Shown: piece by piece, positions 23,461 to 31,800 of the stretch
Position numbering within the stretch: position 1 is the stretch's first letter
Layout: every line of letters begins with the position of its first letter
Source of the DNA: Verrucomicrobiota bacterium
Lineage (GTDB): Bacteria; Verrucomicrobiota; Verrucomicrobiia; Limisphaerales; J093
Length of the DNA: 41,570 nucleotides
NCBI GenBank assembly: GCA_022710935.1
Contig: JAKLFY010000055.1
Coordinates: 1-41,570 of the forward strand
Reading direction: 5' to 3'
Notes under the pieces: generated by a model
What the model saw: only the letters and a program-made list of their open reading frames with translations
Databases searched by the model: none
Told to the model about the DNA's origin: nothing
Translations under genes and position numbers: made by a program

Positions 23461-23659
23461 CGGGGCCAAATCGGCGGCGGGGTCGCGAAGCGTTTGGAGT
23501 GCGTGCGGTTCACCGCCGCTTTCCGAATACAGTGATCGGTGACGTCCCACGCAAAGCGGTGCTGAAGCACGCGCCTGCCTGCGCCGACTTGTCCGCCGAA
23601 GCTCGGGCGAAGGCGGAGGCTTCGGCAGCCAGGCACTCCAAACGCTTCGCGCCTTCCAA
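23461..23659. repeat. 199-bp palindromic element, copy 1
   Basis: Starts CGGGGCCAAATCGGCGGC and ends CGCGCCTTCCAA. Outer stem CGCGAAGCGTTTGGAGTGC (23484-23502) pairs perfectly with 23633-23651. The loop holds smaller hairpins: GCGGT-TC-ACCGC, CCGCTTT...AAAGCGG and GTGCT-GA-AGCAC. Without its 60-bp insert the element is 139 bp. Copy 2 is at 26223-26421, the same total length. It lies about 270 bases upstream of the FG-GAP/ASPIC gene. Confidence 0.85.
23574..23633 (-). mobile_element. 60-bp CCTGCCTG element inside copy 1
   Basis: Read on the minus strand it begins CCTGGCTGCCGAAGCCTCC and ends AGTCGGCGCAGGCAGG, matching copy K over about 23 bases at one end and 14 at the other. It is absent at the equivalent place of copy 2 (26392-26396), where the flanks join directly, so this is a clean insertion without target duplication. 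Confidence 0.8.
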
Positions 23660-23721
23660 GGCTTTCGTGCCCAGGTAGATCTGTGCACCGCTGGCGTGAC
23701 CAGCGATCATGGTGCTCCCAT

Positions 23722-23826
23722 CCAACACCCAACACCCAACATCCAACTTCCAACGCTCAACGCTCAACGCTCAACGCCCGACCCAAAACTCTCAGCCATC
23801 AACCATCAACCATCGACCATCAACTT
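23722..23826. repeat. Fifteen-unit heptad array
   Basis: Fifteen consecutive 7-nt units, e.g. CCAACAC, CCAACAC, CCAACAT, CCAACTT, CCAACGC, TCAACGC three times, later TCAACCA twice and TCGACCA. Phase is unbroken although single units vary. About 30 bases (ACCCAAAACTCTCAGCCA onward) are identical to the array at 26479-26625. Confidence 0.88.
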
Positions 23827-23830
23827 CTTT

Positions 23831-23907
23831 TCACTTTTCTTGTCCGTTCCGCCGCCCGTTTGCGTAGAGGTAGGTAAGGGGCAAAGAGCCCCGAAACAAG
23901 AACGGTT
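23831..23907 (+). promoter_or_regulatory. Shared promoter/5'UTR block, copy 1
   Basis: 23831-23900 aligns without gaps to 26631-26700 (about 50 of 70 identical). Conserved words are TTTCTTGTCC, TGCGTA 15 bases further on, and CCCCGAAACAAG close to the start codon. A hairpin GGGGC-AAAGA-GCCCC (23878-23892) is retained in altered form in the other copy. TTGTCC...GCGTA is in the range expected of an ECF-sigma promoter, but the factor is unknown. Confidence 0.55.
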
Positions 23908-23931
23908 ATGAAGACAAGACTCGCAGTATGA
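23908..23931 (+). other. Seven-codon micro-ORF overlapping the next start (ATGA)
   Basis: ATG 23908 sits where the sister gene has its start (26710) and reads MKTRLAV before a TGA that overlaps ATG 23928. It may be a leader peptide coupling translation, or the scar of a small duplication of the first codons (ATGAAGACAAGACTC versus ATGAAAACCACAAGACTC). Confidence 0.35.
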
Positions 23932-25931
23932 AAACCACAAGACTCATCGGAGTCGTCTCGGTTCTGGTCGCGTCGCACTGGGCTTTGGCCCAGGAGCCGC
24001 CGCAAATCACCACCCAACCCACGAACGCCACGGCCAGCTTGGGCGCGACCGTCCAGTTCAAGGTCATGGCCAAGGCCGGGTCGGCACCCCTGGCGTACTT
24101 CCACTGGCACTTCAAAGACGCACCCCTAGACACCAACGTCAACCGGTCTGCGGCCACGCGCGTCTTGACTTTAACCAACGTCACGCTCGCGCAGGACGGC
24201 CCCTACTTCGCCGTGGTGACCGATACCGCCGGCTTGTCGGCCACCAGCCAGGTCGCCACCCTGACCGTTGACCCCACGTTCACCAAGATCACCACCGGGC
24301 CGGTGGTTGAGGACTACCAGGCCTCGAGTAGCGGCACCTGGTGGGATTACGACCACGACGGCTTCCTGGACCTGCTGGTGGCGCAGGCTTCCGTAGGGCC
24401 AGCCACCAACGTCCTCTATCACGGCCATGGCGATGGCACCTTCGACAAAGTGTCTGACAGCATCATTGTCAAAACACCGGGATGGTGCGACACGGCAACC
24501 GTCGGCGACTTCAACAACGACGGCTTCATCGACCTCTATGTGGCCAATCACGATGGGGTTGACAGCCTCTTTCGCAACGAAGGCCAAGGGCGGTTCACCC
24601 GTCTCACCGCGGCCCAGTGCGGGCGGCCGGTCAGCGACAACGATTTCTCATTTGATGCCACTTGGGTCGATTACGATGGCGATGGTTTCCTGGACCTCTT
24701 CACCGTCAACCTCCAGTACCCGTTCGACACGGGGAGCCGATGCCTCTATCGCAACCGGGGGGACGGGTTCTTCGTCAAGATGACCGCTAACCAAGTGGGC
24801 CCCATCGTCACCGACCCGGCAGGGAATCTCTGGTGTAGCTGGGCCGACTTCGACAACGATGGTTATCCCGATGTCTGGGTGAACAATTGGAGCGGCCTCC
24901 ACCTGCTCTACCACAACAACGGCAACGGCACGTTCTCCCGGCTGACCGAAGGCAGCATCCCCTCTGAGGGATCCGCAAATGTAGTCGGGCTTTGGGGAGA
25001 CTACGATAACGACGGGTTGCTCGACCTGTTTACGCCGGGGGCGTCGGAACTCGGTGGCACTCCCACCGTCAACTCACTTCATCGGAACCTGGGCGGGAAC
25101 CTGTTTGCCAACTTCGCCACAAGTGCCGGGGTATCCCGGAAATCCTACGCGAGCTTTGGGGCCTGGGGTGATTACGACAATGACGGGCATCTGGACCTGT
25201 TTCTTTCCAGATACATGGGGGTACCGAGTGTCCTCTACCGGAACAATGGCGACGGCACGTTCAGCAGCGTCGATGTGGGCAGCCCGCTGATCGACAGCGC
25301 CGTCCGCAACGCCCCCGTTTGGGCCGACTACAACAATGACGGCTTCCTCGATCTCTTCATCGCGTGTGGTCTTACCCAATGGGATCCCCAGTACAATCTC
25401 CTCTACCGGAACAACGGCAATGGCAAGGCATGGCTCAAACTCAACCTCATCGGCATCGCCTCGAACCGCTCGGCCATCGGCGCCAAGGTGCGCGTCAGAG
25501 CCACGATTGGTGGGAAGACCTTCTGGCAGATGCGCGAACTCACGGGGAACACCGGCGCGAGCGGCGGGTATGGCCTGATCCCCCACTTCGGCTTGGGCGA
25601 CGCCGCCAGCGCCGAGTTGGTCAAGATCGAGTGGCCCTCGGGCATCGTCCAGGAACTCCAGAATGTGCCCGTCCGGCAAACGCTGGAGGTCACCGAACAC
25701 CAGAAGGACGCGACCCCGGCCCCGACGTTGACCGCGACGCCCTTGACCGAGGGCGCGGTGCAGTTGACGCTCACCGGTCCGACGAATCTGCGCTACGTGT
25801 TTGAGGCTTCGACCGACCTAGCGCAGTGGACCAAGATCGGCGTGCGCACCAATCTGACCGGCACCGTCGAGTTCACCGACACCCTGGCGGCCAAGTACGC
25901 CCAACGCTTCTATCGCGGCCTGGCGCCGTAG
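23928..25931 (+). CDS. Secreted FG-GAP/VCBS repeat protein with Ig-like and ASPIC/UnbV domains
   Basis: 667 residues. The signal peptide ends ALAQ (about residue 22). An Ig-like domain follows (QITTQPTNATASLGATVQFKV, to about 118). Then about seven FG-GAP/VCBS blades carry calcium-type acidic loops such as DYDHDGFLDL, DFNNDGFIDLYVAN, DYDGDGFLDLF, DYDNDGLLDLF and DYNNDGFLDLF: an integrin-like propeller. Residues about 495-575 are an ASPIC/UnbV (CRTAC1-type) domain (IGAKVRVRATIGGK, HFGLGDAASAELVKIEWPSG). The last 80 residues form a beta module ending RFYRGLAP, with YVFEASTDLAQWTKI, also seen at the ends of two other secreted proteins here. Role: extracellular or surface protein, probably binding calcium and carbohydrate or protein. 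A strong inverted repeat follows the stop. Confidence 0.92.
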   Translation: MKTTRLIGVVSVLVASHWALAQEPPQITTQPTNATASLGATVQFKVMAKAGSAPLAYFHWHFKDAPLDTNVNRSAATRVLTLTNVTLAQDGPYFAVVTDTAGLSATSQVATLTVDPTFTKITTGPVVEDYQASSSGTWWDYDHDGFLDLLVAQASVGPATNVLYHGHGDGTFDKVSDSIIVKTPGWCDTATVGDFNNDGFIDLYVANHDGVDSLFRNEGQGRFTRLTAAQCGRPVSDNDFSFDATWVDYDGDGFLDLFTVNLQYPFDTGSRCLYRNRGDGFFVKMTANQVGPIVTDPAGNLWCSWADFDNDGYPDVWVNNWSGLHLLYHNNGNGTFSRLTEGSIPSEGSANVVGLWGDYDNDGLLDLFTPGASELGGTPTVNSLHRNLGGNLFANFATSAGVSRKSYASFGAWGDYDNDGHLDLFLSRYMGVPSVLYRNNGDGTFSSVDVGSPLIDSAVRNAPVWADYNNDGFLDLFIACGLTQWDPQYNLLYRNNGNGKAWLKLNLIGIASNRSAIGAKVRVRATIGGKTFWQMRELTGNTGASGGYGLIPHFGLGDAASAELVKIEWPSGIVQELQNVPVRQTLEVTEHQKDATPAPTLTATPLTEGAVQLTLTGPTNLRYVFEASTDLAQWTKIGVRTNLTGTVEFTDTLAAKYAQRFYRGLAP

Positions 25932-25951
25932 CCCATAATCAGGCGACTGAA

Positions 25952-26051
25952 ACAACCACGGAAAACACGGATGACACGGATCAAGGACCCGCTTCGGTCT
26001 TTCTCGGGGGGTCACCGGAATCCGTGTTCATCCGTGAAATCCGTGGTTGTC
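25952..26051. repeat. Long inverted repeat (CACGGAT type) after the ASPIC gene
   Basis: Left arm ACAACCACGGAAAACACGG... (25952-25983) and right arm ...TTCATCCGTGAAATCCGTGG (26017-26051) are inverted copies, themselves made of 9-10-nt units containing CACGG. It begins 21 bases after the stop codon and could serve as a transcription-end hairpin. It is of the dispersed-repeat type rather than a classical terminator. Confidence 0.7.
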
Positions 26052-26222
26052 TCATCTGCAACGGTCACTGCGCCTGAAACGTGCAGCGCCGAGGAACGGA
26101 AAACGCAGAGCAGCAAAGCCCATGCGCGTCAAACTCAGCGAGGCGCTTGACTCGGAGTTGAGGACTGGGAGGGCTCGCGGTTACCCAAGTTGTTGGGCCG
26201 CTGTGCCTTGCAGCATGTGGTC

Positions 26223-26421
26223 CGGGGTCAAATCGGCGGCGGGGTCGCGCAGCGTTTGGAGTGCCTGCCTGCCGCGCCGCTGGTGTGTGCCCTCAGCACC
26301 GACGGCGGCACGGCGCAGGCAGGCCTGCGGTTCACCGCCGCTTTCCGCATACAGGGATCGGTGACGTCCCACGCAAAGCGGTGCTGAAGCACACGCACTC
26401 CAAACGCTGCGCGCCATCCAA
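26223..26421. repeat. 199-bp palindromic element, copy 2
   Basis: Same boundaries as copy 1 (CGGGGTCAAATCGGCGGC ... CGCGCCATCCAA). Outer stem CGCGCAGCGTTTGGAGTGC (26246-26264) pairs perfectly with 26395-26413. Compared with copy 1 an A-T pair has become C-G through changes on both arms. It carries its own 60-bp insert, in the other arm, and lies about 290 bases upstream of the beta-propeller gene. Confidence 0.85.
26264..26323 (+). mobile_element. 60-bp CCTGCCTG element inside copy 2
   Basis: Begins CCTGCCTGCCGCGCCGC and ends CGGCGCAGGCAGG, 60 bases. The equivalent site in copy 1 (23502-23503) is empty and joins without gain or loss. On the inserted strand the left junction reads TTTGGAGTG|CCTG, the same junction used (on the other strand) by the insert in copy 1. 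Confidence 0.8.
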
Positions 26422-26478
26422 ACCGCTCGTGTCAACGTCGCTCTGTGGGCTGCTCGCCTCCTCAACCCGATCGTAGCG

Positions 26479-26625
26479 GTCAACGTCCAACGTCCAACGT
26501 CCAACGCTCAACGTCCAACGCTCAACGCCCAACGCTCAACGCCCAACCCAAAACTCTCAGCCATCAACCATCAACCACCCACCATCCACCTTTGAACCGG
26601 GAACCCTGAACTCCCAACCCTCACT
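26479..26625. repeat. Twenty-one-unit heptad array
   Basis: 147 bases in unbroken 7-nt phase: GTCAACG, TCCAACG three times, CTCAACG, TCCAACG, CTCAACG, CCCAACG and so on to CGGGAAC, CCTGAAC, TCCCAAC, CCTCACT. AAC or CAC occupies positions 4-6 of nearly every unit. It ends 6 bases before the shared 5'UTR block. Confidence 0.9.
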
Positions 26626-26630
26626 TTTTT

Positions 26631-26709
26631 TCACCTTTCTTGTCCCGTCCGTTGCTGGTCTGCGTACAGATGAATAGGGGGGCGAAGACCCCGAAACAAG
26701 AAGACAGTT
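26631..26709 (+). promoter_or_regulatory. Shared promoter/5'UTR block, copy 2
   Basis: Gapless counterpart of 23831-23900: TTTCTTGTCC, TGCGTA and CCCCGAAACAAG are kept. The hairpin here is GGGG...CCCC around GCGAAGA (26677-26692). The start codon ATGAAGAC follows 9 bases after the conserved end. There is no clear Shine-Dalgarno sequence. Confidence 0.55.
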
Positions 26710-28389
26710 ATGAAGACCAGGTCAAAAACACACATCCTGTTAGCTATCAGCGGTTTGGCGCTGGCGACGGCGCCGGGCTACGCACAAACCAACGGTCCAC
26801 TGCCCATTATCTGGCAGGCGGCGTACGGTCCCGGAATGAGCGGCGGGGTCGGATACGCTCTGCCGTACGACTTCATCCAGACGTCTGACGGCAGTTTCCT
26901 CATTGCGGGAACTTGTGAAGGCCCGGCCAACGGCATCCGGACAGAGCCCTTTTGTCTCAGTGCCGACGCCTGGGTGATCAAGATCGACGCTCAGGGCCAA
27001 CGCCAATGGGACAAGTCCTGTGGAGGTGGAACCACCTGGGCACCAGGCGATTATGCCCATCGTGTATTCCTCACTCCGGACGGAGGATTCCTGCTTGCAG
27101 GCTTCACGACATCCGCACCCGCCTGCTGCAAAACGGCGCCGCTGCGGGGCCCGAGTGGATACGCTTATCCCAACAATCTCTGGGTTGTGCGCTACGACGC
27201 GAATGACGACAAGCTCTGGGACCAAAGCTACCTTCCCGAGGGTCTCAGCGGATGCTATGGGTTTGATTTCACGCCGACAGAGGACGGCGGTTACCTCGGA
27301 TGCGGACCCGGTACATCCGGTCAGATTACGGCTACTGCGGTTTACGGTGGGATGGCCAAGTTCGATGCCCAAGGACAGCAGCTCTGGACCAAGACCGTCG
27401 GCTGCGCGCGTACCTCCGATATTACGTATCTTCTTGTGATTCGAAACACCTCGGACGGCGGCTTCATCGTCGCCGGCTGCTCGAACGCCCAACCGTGCGC
27501 CGACAAAACCAGCCCTTACTTCGGTGGCCATGACTCGAATATCCCTCACCTGGGTTCAGACTTCTGGGTAGTTCGGTTTGACGCGCAGCAGAACAAGTTG
27601 TGGGACAAATCGTACGGTGGCGCGGCTTCGGAATGCGCGCGTGACATTCACCCGCTCGCGGACGGCGGTTTCATGGTCTTCGGCAACTCCCAGTCGCTCC
27701 CGGTCACCGACCCCAGCAAGGGCACCAAAACCAGCAGGCGGTACGGCAACCAGGACTTCTGGGTCGTCCGGATCGACGCCGAGGGCAATCAGCTCTGGGA
27801 CAAGTCCTATGGAGGCGTCAGCGACGACATCTGCACCTGCGCCGAGCCGATGCCGGATGGCGGCTGGCTACTTTCAGGCACCTCATGTTCACGCCCGAGT
27901 GGCAACAAGACAGCCCCACATTTCGGCGGCTGGGACTTCTGGATCGTGCGGATCGACGATCAAGGCAACAAGCTCTGGGATCAGTCCTTCGGCGGCAGGG
28001 GGGACGAAGGAAAGATCTGGCGGACCTTTCAACCACCGGTATTCATGCGTGAACGGATCAGACGGACAACTGACGGGGGCTTTCTGCTGACAGGGTTCTC
28101 CCAGTCACCGCCCGGCGGCTTGAAAACGGCGCCGCTGATCAGCCAAGGGGACTTCTGGGTCCTCAAACTGGGTCCCGAACCGCCCTCGTTGCGGGGCGAG
28201 TTCACGGCGGAAGGTCAATTCCAGCTCTGCCTCATCGCCCCGCCGGAGTTGGAGCACACCATCCAGGGGTCCGCTGATTTGGTCACGTGGACGGATCTCG
28301 CGACGCTGGGGCCGAACCCGGACGGTAAGGAGTATTGGAACGATCCGGAGAAGCTCGCGCATCGGTTTTATCGAGCGGCGAGGAAGTGA
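26710..28389 (+). CDS. Secreted beta-propeller repeat protein
   Basis: 559 residues with a signal peptide (HILLAISGLALATAPGYAQ). The body consists of six or seven blades of a recurrent unit, DFWVVRIDAEGNQLWDKSYGG followed by a TPDGGFLLAG-type strand, familiar from secreted propellers of Bacteroidetes and PVC bacteria. Several Cys pairs (PACCK, CGGG, CTC) may form disulfides. The C-terminus again carries the beta module HTIQGSADLVTWTDL...RFYRAARK found in the ASPIC and PA14-like proteins. No enzymatic motif is visible; a binding or surface role is likely. It shares its upstream repeat block and 5'UTR with the ASPIC gene, so the two are probably co-regulated. Confidence 0.88.
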   Translation: MKTRSKTHILLAISGLALATAPGYAQTNGPLPIIWQAAYGPGMSGGVGYALPYDFIQTSDGSFLIAGTCEGPANGIRTEPFCLSADAWVIKIDAQGQRQWDKSCGGGTTWAPGDYAHRVFLTPDGGFLLAGFTTSAPACCKTAPLRGPSGYAYPNNLWVVRYDANDDKLWDQSYLPEGLSGCYGFDFTPTEDGGYLGCGPGTSGQITATAVYGGMAKFDAQGQQLWTKTVGCARTSDITYLLVIRNTSDGGFIVAGCSNAQPCADKTSPYFGGHDSNIPHLGSDFWVVRFDAQQNKLWDKSYGGAASECARDIHPLADGGFMVFGNSQSLPVTDPSKGTKTSRRYGNQDFWVVRIDAEGNQLWDKSYGGVSDDICTCAEPMPDGGWLLSGTSCSRPSGNKTAPHFGGWDFWIVRIDDQGNKLWDQSFGGRGDEGKIWRTFQPPVFMRERIRRTTDGGFLLTGFSQSPPGGLKTAPLISQGDFWVLKLGPEPPSLRGEFTAEGQFQLCLIAPPELEHTIQGSADLVTWTDLATLGPNPDGKEYWNDPEKLAHRFYRAARK

Positions 28390-28437
28390 GCGGAAGGCCA
28401 CCCCCGGCGAACGTGATCGAAGCATCAGGAAGCGGGT

Positions 28438-28830
28438 GTGAGGCGGATCATTTATGTGAGCATCACAAATCCGGACAGCACATCCGATCTGCCATACTTT
28501 CGAGGCAAAGCAAGACTCGAGTCCTCGCTCAAGGGCTTGGGTGTCTCCTCTTGTATCCTGCGCCCAACCGTCCTGTTTGGGAAAGAGGACGTCCTGATCA
28601 ACAACATCCCCTGGTCCCTGCGGCATCTTCCCGTGGTGGGATTGGCGTGAAGCGCCCGATCATTTCGGTGTCGGCCGGGCTTGGATACTGGGCTTGCCGG
28701 TTGGTGGGCCTGTGTGTCGGCGATGTCATCATCAAAACCCAGCGCAAGCGAACTGGTGGGATGCCTCGTTGGTCCAAGGCGGAGCCTCGCTACAACGGTT
28801 CGGCTCGGGACTCTCGAGCGCGGGGACCCA
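28438..28830 (+). pseudogene. Broken SDR/NAD(P)H-binding (NDUFA9-like) gene
   Basis: Three pieces in three frames. Piece 1 (28438-28650) reads IIYVSITNPDSTSDLPYFRG, then LGVSSCILRPTVLFGKEDVL and NNIPWSLRHLPVVG, the middle of an atypical SDR. Piece 2 (about 28647-28740) reads RPIISVSAGLGYWACRLVG and VGDVIIKT, which in intact relatives lies about 100 residues further on, so an internal deletion is implied. Piece 3 (about 28738-28830) reads SELVGCLVGPRRSLATTVRL, the C-terminal part, in another frame. The N-terminal nucleotide-binding motif is missing. The tail overlaps the 3' end of putA on the other strand. Confidence 0.75.
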
Positions 28831-31800
28831 GGTTGCCGTAGCGGTGGTAGTCGATGCTCAGGCTTTGTTCGCGCAGGTACCAGAGCAATTCGACCCGCCC
28901 TTCGCCCAGGACCGGACGGCTGATCACCGGGATGGCGGTTTCCGCCGAGGCCTGCAGGACGGCCAGAGGCACCCGATCGGGGGCGGCGTAGCGGACGACA
29001 TCCGCCTGGCGCGCGCAGATCGCCTGGGCGAGGTGCTCGTCGTCTTCATCGACGAATTCGATGGCGCCCGCCCAGGACTCGGTGAGTTCTTCGAGGAGTT
29101 TCAGGGGGGTGTCCGCGTGGCCGGGCGGGGCGCTGACGGTGACGTGGTTGCCGGCGGTGTGAGCGGCGCCCACGCGCGCGAAGAGGTCGAATGGGCTGTC
29201 CTCGGGATGCACACGGATCCGGACTTCGCCCGCGGGCAGGTAGCGGCGGACATTGTCCTGACCGACGAGTTGGAAGTGGTCGTGTTGCTTCCCGAACTCC
29301 TGGGCCTGATTGCGTTCGTAACTGAGGAATGCTGCCTGGATGCGCGCGCTCTGCCGTTCGCCGTCCGCGCCGAGTTCGGCGGCGCGGGCCTGTAATCCGC
29401 CGGCGAGCTCCGCCAATGTGGCCCGGGTCGGGAGACCGTCGGGCTGGGGCGGAACGGCGTCGGTGAACGACAGCAACTGGGCGACGTAGTTGGGGCTGCC
29501 GGCTTTGAGACCGGGACCGAACGCGGACTTGCCGAAGCCGCCGAAGGGCTGCCGGAGAACGACGGCGCCGGTGGTGACACGGTTGAGGTAGAGGTTGCCG
29601 GCATGGAGGTTGTCGATCCAGTAGTCCCATTCCCGTTCATCGAGGCTCTCGAGTCCGGACGTCAGCCCGTAGCCTGTCTGATTGACGAGGGCGACGGCGT
29701 CGCGGAGCCGCTCGAAGCGCATGACCCCGAGCATGGGGCCGAAGAACTCGGTGAGGTGCGTGGTGCTGCCAGGACGCACGCCGTACTTGATGCCGGGGGA
29801 CCAGAGATTCGGATTGCCGTCGAGTTGACGGGGCATCAGCGCCCACTCCTCGCCCGGTTCGAGGACTTTCAACGCATTCTCGAGATCGCCGGACGGGGGG
29901 CGGATCAGGGGGCCGACGCGCGTCTCGAGGTTCCAGGCGGAGCCGACGCGGAGGCTCTCGGCGGCGTCGGTAAGCGTGGCGCGGAATTTCGGATCGTCGT
30001 AGACCTCCGCTTCGAGCAGCAGAAGCGACGTGGCGGAGCACTTCTGTCCGCTGTGGCTGAAGGCGGAATGGAGGATGTGCTTGATCGCCTGATCGCGATC
30101 CGCGAGTGCGGTCACGATGGTGGCGTTCTTTCCGCCCGTCTCGGCGAAGAGGCTGAGGCGGGGATTATCGCGCAGGATGGCCTGGGCGGTCGAGGTTCCG
30201 CCGGTGAGGATGACAGCTTGGATCTGAGAATGGCGGAGCAGGGCGCGTCCCTCGGTCCCTCCGGAGCAGGGGATGAACTGGAGCGTGCGTTTCGAGACGC
30301 CGGCCCGCCAGAAGCACTGGCAAAGTCCCCACGCGACCAGGACGGCGTCCGAGGCCGGCTTGAGCAGGACAGTGTTGCCGGCGGCCAGGGCGGCGGCGAT
30401 CCCTCCGCACGGGATTGCGATGGGGAAGTTCCAAGGGGAAATGACCAGGACAGCGCCGAGGCGGCGGGCATCGAGCCCGGGCTGTTCGTTCCACCAGCAC
30501 GCGGTGTCGCGGTAGAACTCGAGGAAATCGACCGCCTCGGAAACTTCGGGATCGGATTCGGTCAGGATTTTGCCGCCATTGGCGAGGGCGGCGCCCATCA
30601 GAGCTGCCCGGGCGTTGCGGACCTCCTGCGCGACGTGTCCGAGGATCTCGGCTCGTTCTCGGGCTGGCAGGGCGCCCCAGCCGTCCGGATCGGCGGCGGC
30701 GCAGGCTACGGCGCGTTCGAGCTCGGCTTCGCTGGCGGGGCGGTAGCGGCCGACGATGACCCCTGGGCGGGACGGATCGAGGCAGGGGCGGACCTGGCGT
30801 TTCTCGACGAGCTCTTCGCCGGCGATCACCAGGGCGACCTCCGGCGCCATGCGATCGCAGCGCGGCCGCCACTGTTCGACAATCTGCTGGCCCCACTCTC
30901 CGTTGTGCGGAAGGGAGAAGTCCGTGTCCGGTTCATTGACCAGGTACTGCCAGCCGCGAGCGACGGGCGCGGGAGCGGGTGCGGAAGGCAGTTGACGGTT
31001 TTGCGTGCGGCGGGGGGCGTCGCCGACTTGGGGGATCGCCTCGAACGCGGCCAGGAATCCGCGTTCGAGCGCCTCCCATTCCGGGCTGTCGACCCGGATC
31101 TTGAAGGCGTGGCGCAGGAAGTTCTCGGGTCCGGTGTTTTCGTCGAGACGGCGGATCAGGTAGCCGATGGCATTGATGAAATGCTCTTTGCGGCAGGCGG
31201 GGGCGTAGAGAAGGACATTGCGCGAGAACTCGAAGAGGGCGCGGCGTTGGTGGTTGGCCATGCCTTCGAGCATCTCGAACTGGACGCGGTCCAGCGCCTG
31301 GCGCTCGTGGGCAAGGACCAGCCCGTAGGCCAATTCGAAGAGGTTGTGTGAGGCGATGCCAACGTCCATGGCGGCGAGATTCTCGGGTCTCATGACCTCG
31401 TGGACCATGCGCCGGTAGTTGGCATCGGTCTCGGTCTTCGTCTTGTAGGGCGCCTGCGGCCAGCCCCGGAGCGACGCCTCGACCCGTTCCATTTCCATGT
31501 TGGCGCCCTTGACGAGGCGAATGGTGATTCGCCCGCCACCGGCCGCAACGCGCCGCCGGGCCCATTCCTGGATGCGAACGAGCGTGCCGCAGGTGTCCGG
31601 AACATAGGACTGGAGAGCGATTCCGGCGCGCACCTGTTCGAGCCCCGGCCGGTCGAGCGTGCGCATGAAGGCTTCCGCCGTCAGTTCCTTGTCACGGTAT
31701 TCCTCCATATCGAGGTAGACGAACTTGGGGACGACCTCGCCGTCCGGCCGCCGGAAGGCGGCGCGGGCCGCGGTGCGGACGAGCCGTTCGAGCCGGTCGC

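Noticed and set aside
26479-26625. Possible CRISPR or minisatellite
   Set aside because: Units are only 7 nt with no spacers and no cas genes nearby; described instead as a heptad array.
29603-31351. 582-residue plus-strand open frame
   Set aside because: Antisense of putA; no recognisable domain.
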